Shown: piece after piece, positions 16,716 to 24,051 of the stretch | How positions within the stretch are numbered: the first letter of the stretch is position 1 | How the letters are laid out: each line of letters begins with the position of its first letter | From: Bordetella parapertussis | GTDB taxonomy: Bacteria; Pseudomonadota; Gammaproteobacteria; Burkholderiales; SG8-41 | Length of the DNA stretch: 32,923 bases | Assembly: GCA_945870465.1 (NCBI GenBank) | Contig: CAMBSS010000025.1 | Coordinates: forward strand, 1 to 32,923 | Reading direction: 5' to 3' | Notes under the pieces: model-generated | Told to the model about the DNA's origin: nothing | What the model saw: only the letters and a program-made list of their open reading frames with translations | Database searches by the model: none | Made by a program: the position numbers and the translations under genes

Positions 16716-17687
16716 ATGATCATGGATATGCCACTGCCTGATGCGGCCCCCCCGGCCGCCCGCGGCGGGCCGTTTGCGCTGGATGATGACCGGACGTATC
16801 GAAGCTGGCGCGAGCAGAAACTCGCGCGCTATCCGCGCCGCGTCGAGGACCTGATGGTCGAAGTGCATGACCCGTGCAACCTGGGCGCGCGCGAGGCGGA
16901 GGAGCTGCGCCGCGTTTGCGCAATCGCCAATATGGCGATCTACGCGAGTCCGCTCGCCGGCGTCGCCGACAAATACCTCCCGCGCCGTCTCGGCGCGCAA
17001 CTGGGACTTGAACACCCCGTCGCCAATCCGCTCGCCGATGACGACGGCATCAGCTCGCTCGCGGTCATGCCGGGCAAAATGGCGCGTGGCTATATCCCCT
17101 ACTCCAACCAGCGCCTGCTGTGGCATACCGATGGGTATTACAACGAGATGGCGGGCTGCGTTCGCGCATTTATCCTGCACTGCGTGCACCCCGCCGCCGG
17201 CGGCGTCAATCGCCTGCTCGACCACGAGATCGCGTACATACTGATGCGCGACGCCGATCCCGACTATGTCCGCGCACTGTCAGTGGCCGACGCCATGACC
17301 ATCCCGGCCAACACCGAGCCAGGCGTGGAAACCCGCGCGGCGCGTTCCGGTCCGGTGTTTGCCGTTGATGCAACAGACGGCGGCCTGCATATGCGTTATA
17401 CCGCGCGCACCCGCAGTATTACGTGGCGCTCCGACGCAGCCACGCGCGCCGCACTGCAGTTTCTCGAACAATTAATGGCCGGCGATTCGCCGTATGTTTT
17501 CACGCATCGCCTGGCTGGCGGCGAAGGCCTGGTATGCAACAACGTGCTGCATGACCGCACCGCCTTCACGCTCGCCGCCGAGGCTCAACCCGGCCGGCTC
17601 ATCTACCGCGCGCGCTACCGCGATCGCGTCGCCGCTACCGCTGCCGGTGCGGAACGCAGCGCCACATTCGCATCGGACTATACTTAA
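16716..17687 (+). CDS. TauD/TfdA-family Fe(II)/2-oxoglutarate dioxygenase
   Basis: The 323-residue protein carries the metal-binding facial triad: HTD in LLWHTDGYYNEM near residue 141 and the distal histidine in CNNVLHDRTAFT near 278. A following RARYRDR supplies the likely 2-oxoglutarate-binding arginine. The length is in the TauD/TfdA range. The family hydroxylates organic substrates, in some members releasing sulfite from alkyl sulfonates. Here the substrate is unknown, and nearby transporter genes typical of taurine use are absent. Start codons at 16716, 16722 and 16728 are all possible, and none has a clear ribosome binding site. The next gene begins 4 nt after its stop, so it leads an operon that includes the Cas6-like and DsrC-like genes. 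Confidence 0.82.
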   Translation: MIMDMPLPDAAPPAARGGPFALDDDRTYRSWREQKLARYPRRVEDLMVEVHDPCNLGAREAEELRRVCAIANMAIYASPLAGVADKYLPRRLGAQLGLEHPVANPLADDDGISSLAVMPGKMARGYIPYSNQRLLWHTDGYYNEMAGCVRAFILHCVHPAAGGVNRLLDHEIAYILMRDADPDYVRALSVADAMTIPANTEPGVETRAARSGPVFAVDATDGGLHMRYTARTRSITWRSDAATRAALQFLEQLMAGDSPYVFTHRLAGGEGLVCNNVLHDRTAFTLAAEAQPGRLIYRARYRDRVAATAAGAERSATFASDYT

Positions 17688-17691
17688 GGCC

Positions 17692-18411
17692 ATGAAATAC
17701 ATCCCGCTCAAGTTTATCAAGGAAGACCCGTCCGTCGGCAATGCCGACAGCAGTGAGGACGCCAAGGTTTCAACCCAGTTATTGGAGCGCCTCGTCAGCG
17801 ATATCCGCCAGCAATTGAGCGAACTGTCCCCACGGGCCGAGCCCTTGCGGCGCGCCGATCTGTTGCTGCAGTTGAGCCGCGCCCTCGTGCGCCTGGAACA
17901 AAAACCCGAGGCGTGGGGCGCGGCGCGCACCGCGTTTGATCTGTATCTCGCCGAAGATGCGTGGGAGGGTGCTGTGCAGACCTGCGATATCCTGTTCCTG
18001 TCCGAACAGACGCTGTCGCTGCCCGCGCTCGGGCAGGGGATTTGGCTCGCGGTCACTTACCCGGTCGATCCGGAATTGAGCGTCGCCATGCTGCAGCATG
18101 TCGTGGACGAAACGCCGCCCGAAGCCGATGGCGCCGCGGTAGCGGCTATCACCGCGCACTACCTGGCGGATCTGCGCAGCACGCAACCGCAGCGCGATCA
18201 ATTGCTGATTTACACCAACCAGGTGCTCGCCACCGTGGCGCGCCGGCACAGCGGCGTCGACGGCCAGCAGGCGTTCGACCAGTGGCTGTTGGAGATGGAA
18301 TTGAACGATCCCGCGCTGTTCCTGCCGCGATTGCGTAACGTGGTGGATGTGCTGGTGCAGGATGACTGGTGGTTCGATCGCGCGACGCTGCAAGCGAAAC
18401 TGCCGGCGTAA
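17692..18411 (+). CDS. Conserved-looking helical protein of unknown function
   Basis: The 239-residue protein begins MKYIPLKFIKEDPS and is largely alpha-helical by composition, with repeated leucine/alanine-rich segments such as RRADLLLQLSRALVRLEQ and VRRHS-like amphipathic runs. The pattern of paired helices (for example WGAARTAFDLYLAEDAWEGA) is like a degenerate TPR array, but no clean TPR consensus is seen. There is no signal peptide, membrane span or metal motif. It is tightly placed, 4 nt after the oxygenase and 10 nt before the Cas6-like gene, so it probably works with them. I do not recognise the family. Confidence 0.75.
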   Translation: MKYIPLKFIKEDPSVGNADSSEDAKVSTQLLERLVSDIRQQLSELSPRAEPLRRADLLLQLSRALVRLEQKPEAWGAARTAFDLYLAEDAWEGAVQTCDILFLSEQTLSLPALGQGIWLAVTYPVDPELSVAMLQHVVDETPPEADGAAVAAITAHYLADLRSTQPQRDQLLIYTNQVLATVARRHSGVDGQQAFDQWLLEMELNDPALFLPRLRNVVDVLVQDDWWFDRATLQAKLPA

Positions 18412-18421
18412 ATGAGACGCG

Positions 18422-19099
18422 ATGCACTGGGAGGAAAGCACATCGGCTGAAGAATACGCGATCCCCGACACGATCGTGGACGCGGTGTTCGATATTTCGT
18501 GCCGCAGCCTGCCCGTCGATCACTCCTACGCGCTGTCGCAGGCCATACAGTGCGCGCTGCCGTGGTTCGCGCACGAAGCGGGCCTGCACCTCATCCACGT
18601 CGCCGGATCCGGTAACGGCTGGCGGCGTCCCGATGATCCACGGGCGCTCCTGCATCTTTCGCGCCGCACCAAACTCGCGCTGCGCATTCCAAAAGAACGC
18701 ATCGCCGACGCGGGCGCGCTGGTCAACCGGACACTGGACGTGGACGGCCACGCGCTCGGCGTCGACAAAATCTCATTGCGTCCGCTGTCGCGGATCACGA
18801 CGTTGTTTTCGCGCTACGTGGTAATTGCCGCCGGCGATGACGAGGCCGGTTTTCTGGCGGCCGCGGCCGACCAGCTCGGCGCGCTCGGCATCCAGCCGCG
18901 GAAAATGTTGTGCGGCCTCACAACGCCGATCGCGATCCCGGCGCGTACGCTGCACACGCGCAGCCTGATGATAGCCGGGCTCGCGACCGCGGAATCGGTG
19001 CTGCTGCAACAACGGGGCCTGGGGCCGCAGCGTCAACTCGGTTGCGGCCTCTTTATACCGCATAAAAACATTAACGATCTGCGGCGCGAGCCGGAATAA
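18422..19099 (+). CDS. Stand-alone Cas6-like (Cmx6-type) RAMP protein
   Basis: The 225-residue protein has the length and closing signature of Cas6-type RAMP proteins: the glycine-rich loop GLGPQRQLGCGLFIP at residues 199-213, just before the C-terminus, preceded by a hydrophobic strand-helix (SLMIAGLATAESVLLQQ). Another RAMP-like strand-turn is LSRRTKLALRIPKERI at 79-94. The N-terminal part contains FDISCRSLPVDHSYALSQAI. It most resembles what databases call type I-MYXAN Cas6/Cmx6; I judge this from pattern memory only. Cas6 proteins bind and cut CRISPR repeat RNA, yet there is no CRISPR array or other cas gene here. It lies 10 nt after the preceding gene and 71 nt before a dsrC-like gene. 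Its role in a sulfur locus is unknown, and RNA binding is the leading inference. Confidence 0.68.
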   Translation: MHWEESTSAEEYAIPDTIVDAVFDISCRSLPVDHSYALSQAIQCALPWFAHEAGLHLIHVAGSGNGWRRPDDPRALLHLSRRTKLALRIPKERIADAGALVNRTLDVDGHALGVDKISLRPLSRITTLFSRYVVIAAGDDEAGFLAAAADQLGALGIQPRKMLCGLTTPIAIPARTLHTRSLMIAGLATAESVLLQQRGLGPQRQLGCGLFIPHKNINDLRREPE

Positions 19100-19170
19100 G
19101 CGCGTGGCGAGCGCGGCGTCTTGAATGCTCTTTGAAATTAATCAACACATCACATGGATCGGAGGAAAAC

Positions 19171-19512
19171 ATGGCATATGAGGTAAATGGCAAAACGCTG
19201 GCGACGACCGACACGGGCTATCTCGTCAATCCCGAGGAGTGGAACAACGAAGCCGGCACAGCGATCGCAACGGTGGAAGGACTGGAGCTTACCCAGGACC
19301 ACTGGGACGTTATTGAATATTTGCGCGACGCTTACTTTAATCACAATGGTGAGCTGCCCAACAACCGCGCCATGCTCAAAGCCATGCAGGACAAATGGCC
19401 GGACCGCAAGATCGACAACAAAACGCTGTTCGATCTGTTTCCCGGCAATCCCTCCAAGCAGGCGGGCAAGATCGCCGGCCTGCCGGAGAGCATGCGCAAG
19501 GGCGGCTACTAA
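19171..19512 (+). CDS. DsrC/TusE-family paralogue lacking both conserved cysteines
   Basis: The 113-residue protein aligns with DsrC throughout: VNGKTLATTDTGYLVNPEEW, LTQDHWDVIEYLRDAYF, LFDLFPGNPSKQAGKIAGLP. In the C-terminal arm the first cysteine position is Gly99 and the last residues are MRKGGY, so both redox cysteines of DsrC are absent. There is no cysteine anywhere in the protein, so it cannot carry sulfur in the DsrC way. Cysteine-free members of the family have been proposed to be regulatory (RspA-type). The start at 19171 has GGAGG eight nucleotides upstream; an earlier in-frame ATG at 19132 lacks one. It ends the plus-strand operon. Confidence 0.92.
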   Translation: MAYEVNGKTLATTDTGYLVNPEEWNNEAGTAIATVEGLELTQDHWDVIEYLRDAYFNHNGELPNNRAMLKAMQDKWPDRKIDNKTLFDLFPGNPSKQAGKIAGLPESMRKGGY

Positions 19513-19524
19513 CCGGCGGCAGCG

Positions 19525-19821
19525 TTAACTGTCCTGCGGCTTGTCCTTGCCGGACTTGTGAAACCACACCACCGCCTCTTTCCGCGCGGCGGGCTCGTCC
19601 ACATAGCGGGGGCGCAAGCTCTGCGCACTGCCGGCGGCCTCCGCCAATTCGCGCTCGCGCGCGCTGATTAGCGCCAGGCATTGGCGCAAATCCTCAATCG
19701 TGTTGTCCGACAAAGGATGGCGCATGCCGTGGGGCGTGGCAGTATCCTTGATGACGCCGGCAAGCGTCAGTTTCACGGCGCGCAAAATGCGTTGTTCCTT
19801 GGAAAGCGCTGATTCAGTCAT
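19525..19821 (-). CDS. Small protein of unknown function
   Basis: The 98-residue protein starts MTESALSKEQRILRAVKLTL and is mainly helical and charged, with one cysteine (near residue 49) and a basic tail (FHKSGKDKPQDS). No domain is recognised. It converges with the cysteine-free dsrC paralogue, 12 nt between stops, and lies 33 nt after the S24-like gene on the same strand, so it is likely the last gene of that minus-strand group. Coding is supported by position, compact spacing and codon-like GC pattern rather than by homology. Confidence 0.65.
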   Translation of the reverse strand: MTESALSKEQRILRAVKLTLAGVIKDTATPHGMRHPLSDNTIEDLRQCLALISARERELAEAAGSAQSLRPRYVDEPAARKEAVVWFHKSGKDKPQDS

Positions 19822-19854
19822 GGTTGCATACTCTTGAAATACTCCTGAATCGGT

Positions 19855-20190
19855 CTACCCGTAATGCTTGTGTTGTGAGCGGCGACGTCCCGTGCGCTGC
19901 ACCACCACGCCACGAATGTTGTAGGTACCGGTCAGTTCAATCACCGGATAGCTTGCGTTCAGCGGCTTGAGAAAACGCCGCTCGCTCTCAATTTGCAATT
20001 GCCGGAACAGCGTGTCGCCGTCATGATCCACCACCACGAAACTGCCGTGCCGTGCCGCGCTGCCCGGTTCGATGATGATGACGCAGCCGTCCCAGAACTC
20101 GGGCGCCATGCTGTCGCCCGTGACCTGAAGCGCGTACGGCTCCAGTTCGCTGCAACCGCCCGCCGCCATCTGCGAGGTTGGATTAGGCAT
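19855..20190 (-). CDS. S24-peptidase-like protein without DNA-binding domain and without catalytic lysine
   Basis: The 111-residue protein contains the LexA/UmuD-type (S24) motif YALQVTGDSMAPEFWDGCVI, with the nucleophile serine in GDSM, followed by the strand GSFVVVDHDGDTLFRQLQI. In active S24 enzymes a lysine stands in the xFKRL/xVKRL position; here the aligned residues are FRQL, so arginine replaces lysine. There is no N-terminal helix-turn-helix. It may be a binding or sensing relic of the fold rather than a self-cleaving repressor. ATG at 20190 is taken; a TTG two codons upstream sits closer to the GAGGGA site. It follows the PKHD hydroxylase by 33 nt. Confidence 0.75.
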   Translation of the reverse strand: MPNPTSQMAAGGCSELEPYALQVTGDSMAPEFWDGCVIIIEPGSAARHGSFVVVDHDGDTLFRQLQIESERRFLKPLNASYPVIELTGTYNIRGVVVQRTGRRRSQHKHYG

Positions 20191-20223
20191 GCTCAAAAGT
20201 CCCTCACGGTAAGCAACTCCCGG

Positions 20224-20898
20224 TCAAATGTCAGACCACATGCGAATCAAATTCAGGTACGCGGCGTTGACTTGCGCCGTTTCCGCCGCATCGGGCGCGC
20301 TCTGCAACAGCTTCTCGCGCGCCTGGCCAAGATCGTACAGCAACTCGCGCCGCGCGGGGTCGCGCACCAGGCTTTGCACCCAGGTGACCGCCACGCAACG
20401 CTCGCCGCGCGTCACCGGATTGACCTGATGGATGCTGCCCGCCGGGTACAGCACGCCATCTCCGGCCGGCAGCTTCACTGGCTGGCTGCCGAACGCGGTC
20501 TGGATCACCAGCTCACCGCCGGCGTAATCCTCCGGCGCATTCAGAAAAATTGTGATCGCGATATCCGAACGGTACTTCACCCCGTCCGCGCCCATGATCG
20601 GATCGTCCAGGTGGTTGCCATAAGCCATGCCGGGCTGATAGCGCGCGTAATACGGACTGGCGACGTGCAGCGGCAGGGCGCCGGCGCGATAGGCCGGATG
20701 GCGTATGAGCTGGCTCATCAGCAGAGTGTTCAGTCGCTCGAACTCCGCGGCCTGGCTGTCGAGCTCCTCGTTGTTTTTGACGCGCTTCGCGACAGCGCCG
20801 GCGGATAGCCGTCCGTCGACGAAGTTTGCGTGGGCGAGCCACTCTCGCACGAGCATGAGCTCGTCGTTCTTCAACACTCCGCGCAGTCGCAGCAGCAT
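20224..20898 (-). CDS. PKHD-type (YbiX/PiuC-like) Fe(II)/2-oxoglutarate hydroxylase
   Basis: The 224-residue length is that of the YbiX family. Metal ligands are seen in YGNHLDDPIMG (HxD) near residue 95 and in PAGSIHQVNPVTRGER, where the second histidine is followed by the family arginine. SDIAITIFLNAPEDYAGGEL is also typical. It is presumably cytoplasmic and hydroxylates a protein or small molecule; the substrate is unknown. YbiX/PiuC genes usually stand beside TonB iron receptors, and none is here. It starts 3 nt after another 2OG oxygenase, so the two are coupled. Confidence 0.88.
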   Translation of the reverse strand: MLLRLRGVLKNDELMLVREWLAHANFVDGRLSAGAVAKRVKNNEELDSQAAEFERLNTLLMSQLIRHPAYRAGALPLHVASPYYARYQPGMAYGNHLDDPIMGADGVKYRSDIAITIFLNAPEDYAGGELVIQTAFGSQPVKLPAGDGVLYPAGSIHQVNPVTRGERCVAVTWVQSLVRDPARRELLYDLGQAREKLLQSAPDAAETAQVNAAYLNLIRMWSDI

Positions 20899-20901
20899 AC
20901 G

Positions 20902-21513
20902 CTATACGAAACAAATCCAAGTTGTGGCAATGTATTTGACACCCTGATCGAGTACGGTGCCGCGATGAACATGGGTCCAGAACGGCGGGAACAGCAGAAG
21001 CTTGCCCGCCTGCGGTTTGACGACGGTCTGCTGTAACGGAAATTCCGTCTCGCCGCCCGGCCCAGGGACATCGTTAAGGTACCAGATCGCCACCAACTGA
21101 CGTTGGCTGAACGAACCTGGCCCGCCGTCCACGTGCCAATGGTAACACTCGCCCGGCAGCGTGCGCTGCAGGTTATACCCGATATCCTTGAACGAATTGG
21201 CGGCGAAAAACGGAAACTCGCGCGCCAACTCGTTGAACTGGGTGAGCAGTGACTTTGAAAGTATGCCGTCGATATCGCGCCAATCGTCGCGCCCGCTGAT
21301 GCGCAGATCCGTCGATTTCTTGATGCTTTCCGCCGCGAGCCCGGCCTGACCGATACGCCCCGGATATTGCTGATCGGGATGGGCCTCGAAACGGCGAATC
21401 GCCTCGCGGCAGACGTCCGGCTCCAGCGCGCGCTCGACCGCGTAGATGAAACTAAGCGGCGTGACCTCTTTGATCCGCGCGCCTGCAAACGCTGTATGGC
21501 TGTCGGCCGTCAT
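20902..21513 (-). CDS. 2OG-Fe(II) oxygenase, prolyl-4-hydroxylase-like
   Basis: The 203-residue protein from the ATG at 21513 (MTADSHTAF) has the double-stranded beta-helix metal site HVD in CYHWHVDGGPGS, the distal histidine in PPFWTHVHRGTVL, and the conserved GGETEFP strand. It belongs with the P4H-like 2OG oxygenases, whose substrates are often proteins or small molecules; none can be named here. Upstream in-frame codons read as random arginine- and serine-rich sequence and overlap the neighbouring gene, so the shorter start is chosen. It sits 31 nt after the unknown 117-residue gene and 3 nt before the PKHD hydroxylase. Confidence 0.85.
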   Translation of the reverse strand: MTADSHTAFAGARIKEVTPLSFIYAVERALEPDVCREAIRRFEAHPDQQYPGRIGQAGLAAESIKKSTDLRISGRDDWRDIDGILSKSLLTQFNELAREFPFFAANSFKDIGYNLQRTLPGECYHWHVDGGPGSFSQRQLVAIWYLNDVPGPGGETEFPLQQTVVKPQAGKLLLFPPFWTHVHRGTVLDQGVKYIATTWICFV

Positions 21514-21544
21514 AAGTTTTGATGACGTCGCGCAAGCACTATCA

Positions 21545-21898
21545 TTATGCGTACAGCAACGCGGTATTTTGCATCTCGCCGGTCGTGTCCACGTCGACAC
21601 CGATGACCCCTGGCGTGCGCGTGACAATATAGGCCGCCATCATCGTGGCGGTGGCTTCGTTGTTGTTCATGATGCTGGTGAGCAGTCGGTCGGCGGCGAT
21701 CTGGCAGCGCTGCGTGGAATCGGGCCGCTCGACGTACTCGCGGCTCATTTGCCAACCGCGATCCATGTCGCGATCGAGTCTGGCAAAAAAATCCATGGCC
21801 CGTTCCAGCACCTGGACCGGCACCTCAACCGCGTAGACATCGTCGCCGACTATCACTTTGAATCGCATCCGCCCTTTCAATGCCTTCGTCAGGCTCAT
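21545..21898 (-). CDS. Protein of unknown function, first gene of the minus-strand oxygenase group
   Basis: The 117-residue protein (MSLTKALKGRMRFKVIVGDD) looks like a compact alpha/beta domain: an N-terminal strand pair (RFKVIVGDDVYAVEVPVQVL), two helices (RAMDFFARLDRDMDRGW and QIAADRLLTSIMNNNEATATMMAAYIV) and a final strand (GVIGVDVDT). One cysteine is present. No family is recognised. A start three codons upstream at 21907 is also possible. It leads the group of two oxygenases, the S24-like protein and the small unknown protein. Confidence 0.72.
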   Translation of the reverse strand: MSLTKALKGRMRFKVIVGDDVYAVEVPVQVLERAMDFFARLDRDMDRGWQMSREYVERPDSTQRCQIAADRLLTSIMNNNEATATMMAAYIVTRTPGVIGVDVDTTGEMQNTALLYA

Positions 21899-22125
21899 TC
21901 TAGACACGCTGCGATGATGCCGGCAAGACGCATCTGTCGGGTCTGCGCGCCACTATCAATTAAGAGATAGATCCGCCTATCCACGCGGGGATGGGTACAC
22001 TAAAACCATGCGATGCTTCAGACGGTTGCGCGCAGGTATCGCGACAATCATTGCTTGCTAGCGCTTGGATGTGCCCGAGTCCTGGCTTAAGATACGCGCA
22101 TTCTTGGTGAGCGGAGGCAGTCGGA

Positions 22126-22317
22126 ATGAGCAACGAATATTACGCAATGATCGACAAAATGGAAAAGCAGCGCGTGGACGCTGAATACATCAACGGCTGG
22201 GCGAGCGGCTATCTGCACAATCCCAAGCGTGAAGAACAACGCATCAATGCAGCGTACGCAGCCGGCTATGCAGACGGCTGGGACAAAAAGACCGACGGCT
22301 ACGCGGCGTTTAATTAA
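22126..22317 (+). CDS. 63-residue protein with a duplicated Tyr/Gly/Trp motif
   Basis: The small protein has an excellent start: GAGCGGAGG lies before the ATG at 22126. Two copies of a motif appear, AEYINGWASGYL and AAYAAGYADGWD, each followed by a charged stretch, so the protein seems to have arisen by internal duplication. There is no cysteine, signal peptide or membrane span. It stands alone on the plus strand and converges with the Sel1 gene 25 nt later. I cannot assign a function. Confidence 0.72.
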   Translation: MSNEYYAMIDKMEKQRVDAEYINGWASGYLHNPKREEQRINAAYAAGYADGWDKKTDGYAAFN

Positions 22318-22342
22318 ACCCGGCGCGAATCCGAATCGCCGG

Positions 22343-22771
22343 TCAATAATTCTTGGCGGCGAGATCCTGCAAGGCCTGGGCTTGCGCAAGATCACGTTCG
22401 ACACCGACGCCCTGCTGGTACATCATCGCCAGCGTCGACTGGGAACCCGCGAAACCTTGATCCGCGGCCAAGCGGAACCAACGCGCAGCCTCCACCGGAT
22501 CAGCCTTGGTACATTCACCTTGAAAATACATGAATCCCAGCCCGTGCTGGGCGAGGCCGAGTCCCTGCTCGGCGGCGGCGCGCATCCATTTCACGGCGGT
22601 TGCACAGTTCTTCACCATGCCCAATCCAACCTGCGCCATAATGGCCACGCGATACTGGGCGTGGGCGTTGCCCTGCTCGGCGAGCGGATGCAGCAATTGC
22701 CGCGCGGTGGCGAATTCCTTGGCTTCGAATGCGGCAATTCCGCTGGTTAAATCCATGTCTAAATCTGACAT
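22343..22771 (-). CDS. Sel1-repeat protein
   Basis: The 142-residue protein consists of about three Sel1-like repeats: AQYRVAIMAQVGLGMVKNCA-type, then AQHGLGFMYFQGECTKADP, then SQSTLAMMYQQGVGVERDLA, each followed by the second helix (KWMRAAAEQG, RWFRLAADQG). Such alpha-solenoids mediate protein contacts. No signal peptide is present, so it acts in the cytoplasm. The ATG at 22771 (MSDLDMDLTSG) is chosen; one at 22786 adds five residues. It is divergent from the 199-residue unknown gene across about 120 nt. Confidence 0.88.
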   Translation of the reverse strand: MSDLDMDLTSGIAAFEAKEFATARQLLHPLAEQGNAHAQYRVAIMAQVGLGMVKNCATAVKWMRAAAEQGLGLAQHGLGFMYFQGECTKADPVEAARWFRLAADQGFAGSQSTLAMMYQQGVGVERDLAQAQALQDLAAKNY

Positions 22772-22896
22772 CTGGGGCTCCGGCAATAGTCGATTGAAGG
22801 ATTAAATCGGAATGTACGGGTATCAGGTTCATTTTACACTCATCGCCGCGGAGAATTAGCGGTGCGGCGTGAGTTCAACTTGCAGGCAGCGTGAGC

Positions 22897-23496
22897 ATGG
22901 CGATCATCAGCACTCGTCCATCAATAGGCCTCATCAAGACCCGCTGGCGCAATAAGAAGGCGCCGCGCACGGTCGAAGAACGCGCCGGCGTCATCGGCGC
23001 GAATATCTGGAAGATTTCGCTCGAGATCTTCAAACACCTCGAAAAAGACGGCTTCCGCTTCGGCGCCGATCGCCAGGTGACCGTAATTATCACGGAGTTC
23101 ATCGCGTTTCTCGTGCAGTTGACCGATCGCAACGTGCATGGCCGCAGCAGCGACGAAGAGCGCGCGGAACTCATCAACGGGGTCGCCACGCACCTGGCCA
23201 AAACCATGGAAAATAATCAGCTTGATTTGCTCGGCCCGGGGGATTACCGCGCGCCATTCATTCAAACGATGAACGACCGGTTCGACGACTACGCGCAATT
23301 TAAATACGTTGAGCGCGATCCCGGTTACGCTTGCGTGCGTTACTTTGGCAACAAGGTGTCCGACGCCATGGCGGAGAGCGACAACAAGTGGGTCCTCGAG
23401 CAGATGATGGAGATTGAAACGCCGGAAATGGTGCGTTTGATCAAAAAACTGGTCGACGAAGTTGTCGAGGTCGACGTTGCCCGAACCGGCGATTAG
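22897..23496 (+). CDS. Protein of unknown function, 199 residues
   Basis: The protein (MAIISTRPSIGLIKTRWRNK) has a basic N-terminus followed by helices, for example IWKISLEIFKHLEKDGF and QVTVIITEFIAFLVQLTDR, and an acidic C-terminal helix LIKKLVDEVVEVDVA. It has one cysteine and no recognised motif. The GTG at 22891 just upstream is an equally possible start. A hairpin follows the stop at 23507. Its position among accessory genes of the sulfur locus suggests a linked role, but the function is unknown. Confidence 0.75.
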   Translation: MAIISTRPSIGLIKTRWRNKKAPRTVEERAGVIGANIWKISLEIFKHLEKDGFRFGADRQVTVIITEFIAFLVQLTDRNVHGRSSDEERAELINGVATHLAKTMENNQLDLLGPGDYRAPFIQTMNDRFDDYAQFKYVERDPGYACVRYFGNKVSDAMAESDNKWVLEQMMEIETPEMVRLIKKLVDEVVEVDVARTGD

Positions 23497-23506
23497 CACT
23501 GCGTCA

Positions 23507-23524
23507 TGACCGCCCCCGCGGTCA
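23507..23524 (+). terminator. Hairpin after the 199-residue gene
   Basis: TGACCGC and GCGGTCA form a perfect seven-bp stem with a CCCC loop, eleven nucleotides after the stop codon. No T-run follows, so it may be a weak or factor-dependent terminator, or an RNA-stabilising hairpin. Confidence 0.4.
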
Positions 23525-23712
23525 GTCAACGGAGACTAAAGCCATTAGCCTCATTAACGCGATCACCGAAAACAGCGATGGTAGTGCGCGAGATCCGACC
23601 TTTCCACACACGCCGCCCGGCGCATCCGACAGGGGATTTGGCAGCGTAAGCTAGAACAGCCGCGAAAGTGGGCGCAGGTGCGGATCGCAAAATTGGTTAC
23701 TCATACCCGACA

Positions 23713-24051
23713 TCATCCGGTGCTCCAGGCCCGGGGTCGTTTCATGCCGGCGATTTTGCACGCCTGTTTTACGTAGCCATAGGGAAATAATTCGGATAAC
23801 CGGCTCCCAGCGTCTTTACCATACCCGAGATCGCCTGCCACGAGCCTCTTGACGAAACGCGCATCTGCCGCGATTTGATGTTCGTCATAGTACTTGCGCA
23901 TGAAGCGGATTATTCTCCAGTGTTCGTCGCCCAGCTCGATATCCTCCTGCTGTGCGAGCAGCGCAGCGACGTTGTCGTCCCACTCAACGGGGTCGACGAG
24001 GTAGCCTTCCGCGTCGGTTGCAATCTCTTTTTCGTTCATCTCGATAGGCAT
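23713..24051 (-). CDS. DsrC/TusE-family paralogue with only the inner cysteine
   Basis: The 112-residue protein closely follows canonical DsrC, with NEKEIATDAEGYLVDPVEW and LFPYGYVKQACKIAG. The inner Cys98 is kept. The position of the C-terminal Cys109 holds tryptophan, and the arm ends RPRAWSTG, two residues longer than in DsrC. This is the reverse of TusE, which keeps only the C-terminal cysteine. It cannot form the usual intramolecular disulfide. GGGAG lies before the ATG at 24051. It lies 104 nt after the flavoreductase on the same strand and probably ends that operon. Confidence 0.92.
   Translation of the reverse strand: MPIEMNEKEIATDAEGYLVDPVEWDDNVAALLAQQEDIELGDEHWRIIRFMRKYYDEHQIAADARFVKRLVAGDLGYGKDAGSRLSELFPYGYVKQACKIAGMKRPRAWSTG

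Noticed and set aside
16638..19099. A CRISPR array associated with the Cas6-like gene
   Set aside because: I looked for regularly spaced direct repeats on both sides of the gene and throughout the gaps and found none.
23713..24051. Calling the third DsrC paralogue TusE
   Set aside because: TusE keeps the C-terminal cysteine, whereas this protein has Trp there and keeps only the inner one; no other tus genes are near.
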